Assembly: GCA_007130355.1 (NCBI GenBank)
Contig: SLSQ01000262.1
Location: 1 to 5,635 of the forward strand
Source of the DNA: Trueperaceae bacterium
GTDB taxonomy: Bacteria > Deinococcota > Deinococci > Deinococcales > Trueperaceae
Direction: 5' to 3'
Length of the DNA stretch: 5,635 nt
The notes beneath the pieces are model-generated. The model was not told the origin of the DNA and did not search any database. It saw only the letters and a program-made list of their open reading frames with translations. This document shows, one piece after another, positions 4,982 to 5,635 of this stretch (position 1 is the first letter of the stretch; each line of letters begins with the position of its first letter). A program made the translations under genes and the position numbers.

Positions 4982-4995
4982 GCGCGAGATCGCGC
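4982..4995. repeat. 14-base palindrome upstream of carH promoter
   Basis: GCGCGA and TCGCGC flank GA. The centre lies about 21.5 bases from the centre of the -35 palindrome, close to two helical turns, so it could be an accessory site on the same DNA face. It is made only of C and G steps around GATC and could be chance. Confidence 0.3.
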
Positions 4996-5064
4996 GCACC
5001 CCACCTCTCCTCCGCGGAACACGTACTGAAGGGGCCGGGCGCGAAGGACGCTCGCCGCAGCGGT

Positions 5065-5093
5065 CGGACACTTCTGTCCTATGTTTGTATAAT
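5065..5093 (+). promoter_or_regulatory. Sigma-70 type promoter pointing toward rnhA
   Basis: CGGACA (4 of 6 against TTGACA) at 5065-5070, a 17-base spacer and a perfect TATAAT at 5088-5093. The -10 sits in the most AT-rich patch of the window. Transcription would begin near 5100 and give rnhA a leader of about 80 bases. On the opposite strand the same patch gives no equally good promoter. Confidence 0.65.
5066..5079. promoter_or_regulatory. Perfect palindrome overlapping the -35 of the TATAAT promoter
   Basis: GGACA and TGTCC are separated by four bases. A 5-4-5 layout is the spacing of Fnr-type half sites, though the half-site letters are not the Fnr or Crp consensus. Its place across the -35 and spacer start suggests a repressor site. 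The neighbouring Crp/Fnr regulator is one candidate binder, by inference only. Confidence 0.45.
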
Positions 5094-5111
5094 CTCGGAA
5101 CCCGCCGCGAC

Positions 5112-5133
5112 CGGGCCGACGGCCGGCGGCCCG
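5112..5133 (+). repeat. Stem-loop in the putative rnhA leader
   Basis: CGGGCCG (5112-5118) pairs with CGGCCCG (5127-5133) around an 8-base loop. It would form early in a transcript from the TATAAT promoter. No T-run follows, so an intrinsic terminator is unlikely; a leader structure or chance GC pairing are the options. Confidence 0.35.
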
Positions 5134-5165
5134 TGGTCTCGCTTCGGTCCCGGACGCTCCGGATC

Positions 5166-5173
5166 GGTACCCT
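5166..5173 (+). promoter_or_regulatory. Candidate extended -10 of rnhA (leaderless)
   Basis: GGTACCCT contains TACCCT, a TAnnnT hexamer separated by seven bases from the rnhA ATG. This matches the arrangement before bcp. With the upstream TATAAT promoter, rnhA may have two promoters, one giving a long leader and one giving none. Confidence 0.4.
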
Positions 5174-5180
5174 GTCCCGC

Positions 5181-5635
5181 ATGACGCGACGCGAGGTCAC
5201 GATCTGGACGGACGGCTCGTGCGACACGACGAGCGGCGACGGCGGCTGGGGCTACCTGATGCGCTGGCGCGACCACGAGCGCACCGACGCCGCCTACGAA
5301 GCGAACACCACGAACAACCGAATGGAGCTCACCGCCGCCGTCGAGGCGCTCGCGGCGCTCAAGGAGCCGTGCCGCGTACGCCTGGTCACCGACTCGCAGT
5401 ACCTCAAGAAGGCGTTCACCGACGGTTGGCTCGACACCTGGCGACGCAACGGTTGGCGGACCGCCTCGCGCGCCCCGGTCAAGAACCGCGACCTGTGGGA
5501 ACGACTGCTCGCCGAGACCGAACGGCACGAGGTCGCCTGGTCGTGGACCCGGGGGCACGCCGGGCACGCCGAGAACGAGGCGGTCGACCGGCTCGCCCTC
5601 GACGCGCGCCGGTCCCGGGCACGCCGCCGGAACGA
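5181..5635 (+). CDS. rnhA: Ribonuclease HI (cut by the right edge)
   Basis: RNase HI cuts the RNA strand of RNA-DNA hybrids, removing primers and R-loops in the cytosol. The visible 151 residues carry the four acidic catalytic residues in family motifs: Asp11 in WTDGS, Glu49 in TNNRMEL, Asp71 in VTDSQY and Asp136 in NEAVDRLAL; the catalytic-loop His126 is in RGHAGHAEN. The spacing is close to the E. coli enzyme (Asp10, Glu48, Asp70, His124, Asp134). DGWLDTWRRNGWR (81-93) and PVKNRDLW (99-106) match the handle region. The loop after the first Asp reads CDTTSGDGGWG instead of the usual SGNPGPGGWG. All catalytic parts lie inside the window, so only a basic tail is missing. The ATG at 5181 has no Shine-Dalgarno but has a -10 at leaderless distance. 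Confidence 0.95.
   Translation, partial: MTRREVTIWTDGSCDTTSGDGGWGYLMRWRDHERTDAAYEANTTNNRMELTAAVEALAALKEPCRVRLVTDSQYLKKAFTDGWLDTWRRNGWRTASRAPVKNRDLWERLLAETERHEVAWSWTRGHAGHAENEAVDRLALDARRSRARRRN

Larger units (their letters stand above)
4841..5180. other. Divergent control region between carH and rnhA
   Basis: These 340 bases separate two divergently read genes and contain no credible reading frame; open frames crossing it are arginine- and proline-rich with no family pattern. It holds the carH promoter and palindrome, a second palindrome at 4982-4995, an AT-rich plus-strand promoter at 5065-5093, a stem-loop at 5112-5133 and a candidate leaderless -10 for rnhA. It is unusually long and rich in sites compared with the other gene junctions here. 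Confidence 0.7.

Noticed and set aside
3956..5029. Plus-strand open frame of over 350 codons antisense to carH
   Set aside because: The composition is Gly, Val, Asp and Arg repeats typical of an antisense GC-rich frame, and carH has full domain support.
4967..5567. Minus-strand open frames opposite rnhA and its upstream region
   Set aside because: They show no motif, and RNase HI on the plus strand has all catalytic residues.
1..5635. Toxin-antitoxin, phage-defence, CRISPR or mobile-element content
   Set aside because: Every gene is accounted for as housekeeping or regulatory, and no direct-repeat array, transposase or terminal inverted repeats were seen.

Overview
The window is very GC-rich DNA, visibly above 70 percent GC. 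It carries eight protein genes packed almost without gaps, GTG and TTG starts as well as ATG, arginine-rich and lysine-poor proteins, and several starts with a -10 hexamer right at the start codon and no Shine-Dalgarno. This suits a high-GC bacterium with many leaderless genes. A deep-branching actinobacterium fits best, and a member of the Deinococcus-Thermus group is the main alternative. The presence of mreC points to a rod-shaped or elongating cell. No mobile element, CRISPR array, tRNA or rRNA was seen.

Left block (1-1577, minus strand): maf, a nucleotide pyrophosphatase of the septum-inhibitor family, is followed with an 8-base overlap by mreC, the elongasome scaffold. Positions 1-169 lie downstream of mreC and hold no recognisable gene; mreD is not visible here.

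Central block (1638-3171, plus strand): bcp, rpiA and acpS form a tight operon joined by two identical 4-base GTGA start/stop overlaps. They encode a thiol peroxidase, a pentose-phosphate isomerase and the acyl-carrier-protein activating enzyme. The 60 bases between maf and bcp look like a compact bidirectional promoter, with one perfect inverted repeat at about -35 for both directions.

Right block (3168-4840, minus strand): a CarH/LitR-type B12-dependent photoreceptor repressor is followed by a Crp/Fnr-family regulator. This order recalls the LitR-LdrP pair known from Thermus, in which light destroys adenosylcobalamin-dependent repression and a cAMP-independent Crp-type activator carries the response on. 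The crp-family gene and acpS converge and share one CTAG as overlapping stop codons.

The 340-base divergent region 4841-5180 holds a good carH promoter with an imperfect palindrome centred on its -35. It also holds an AT-rich plus-strand promoter with a perfect TATAAT and its own palindrome, and a probable leaderless start for rnhA (RNase HI). rnhA runs off the right edge. The most interesting part is the putative light-response cassette and its control region; the other genes are ordinary housekeeping genes.
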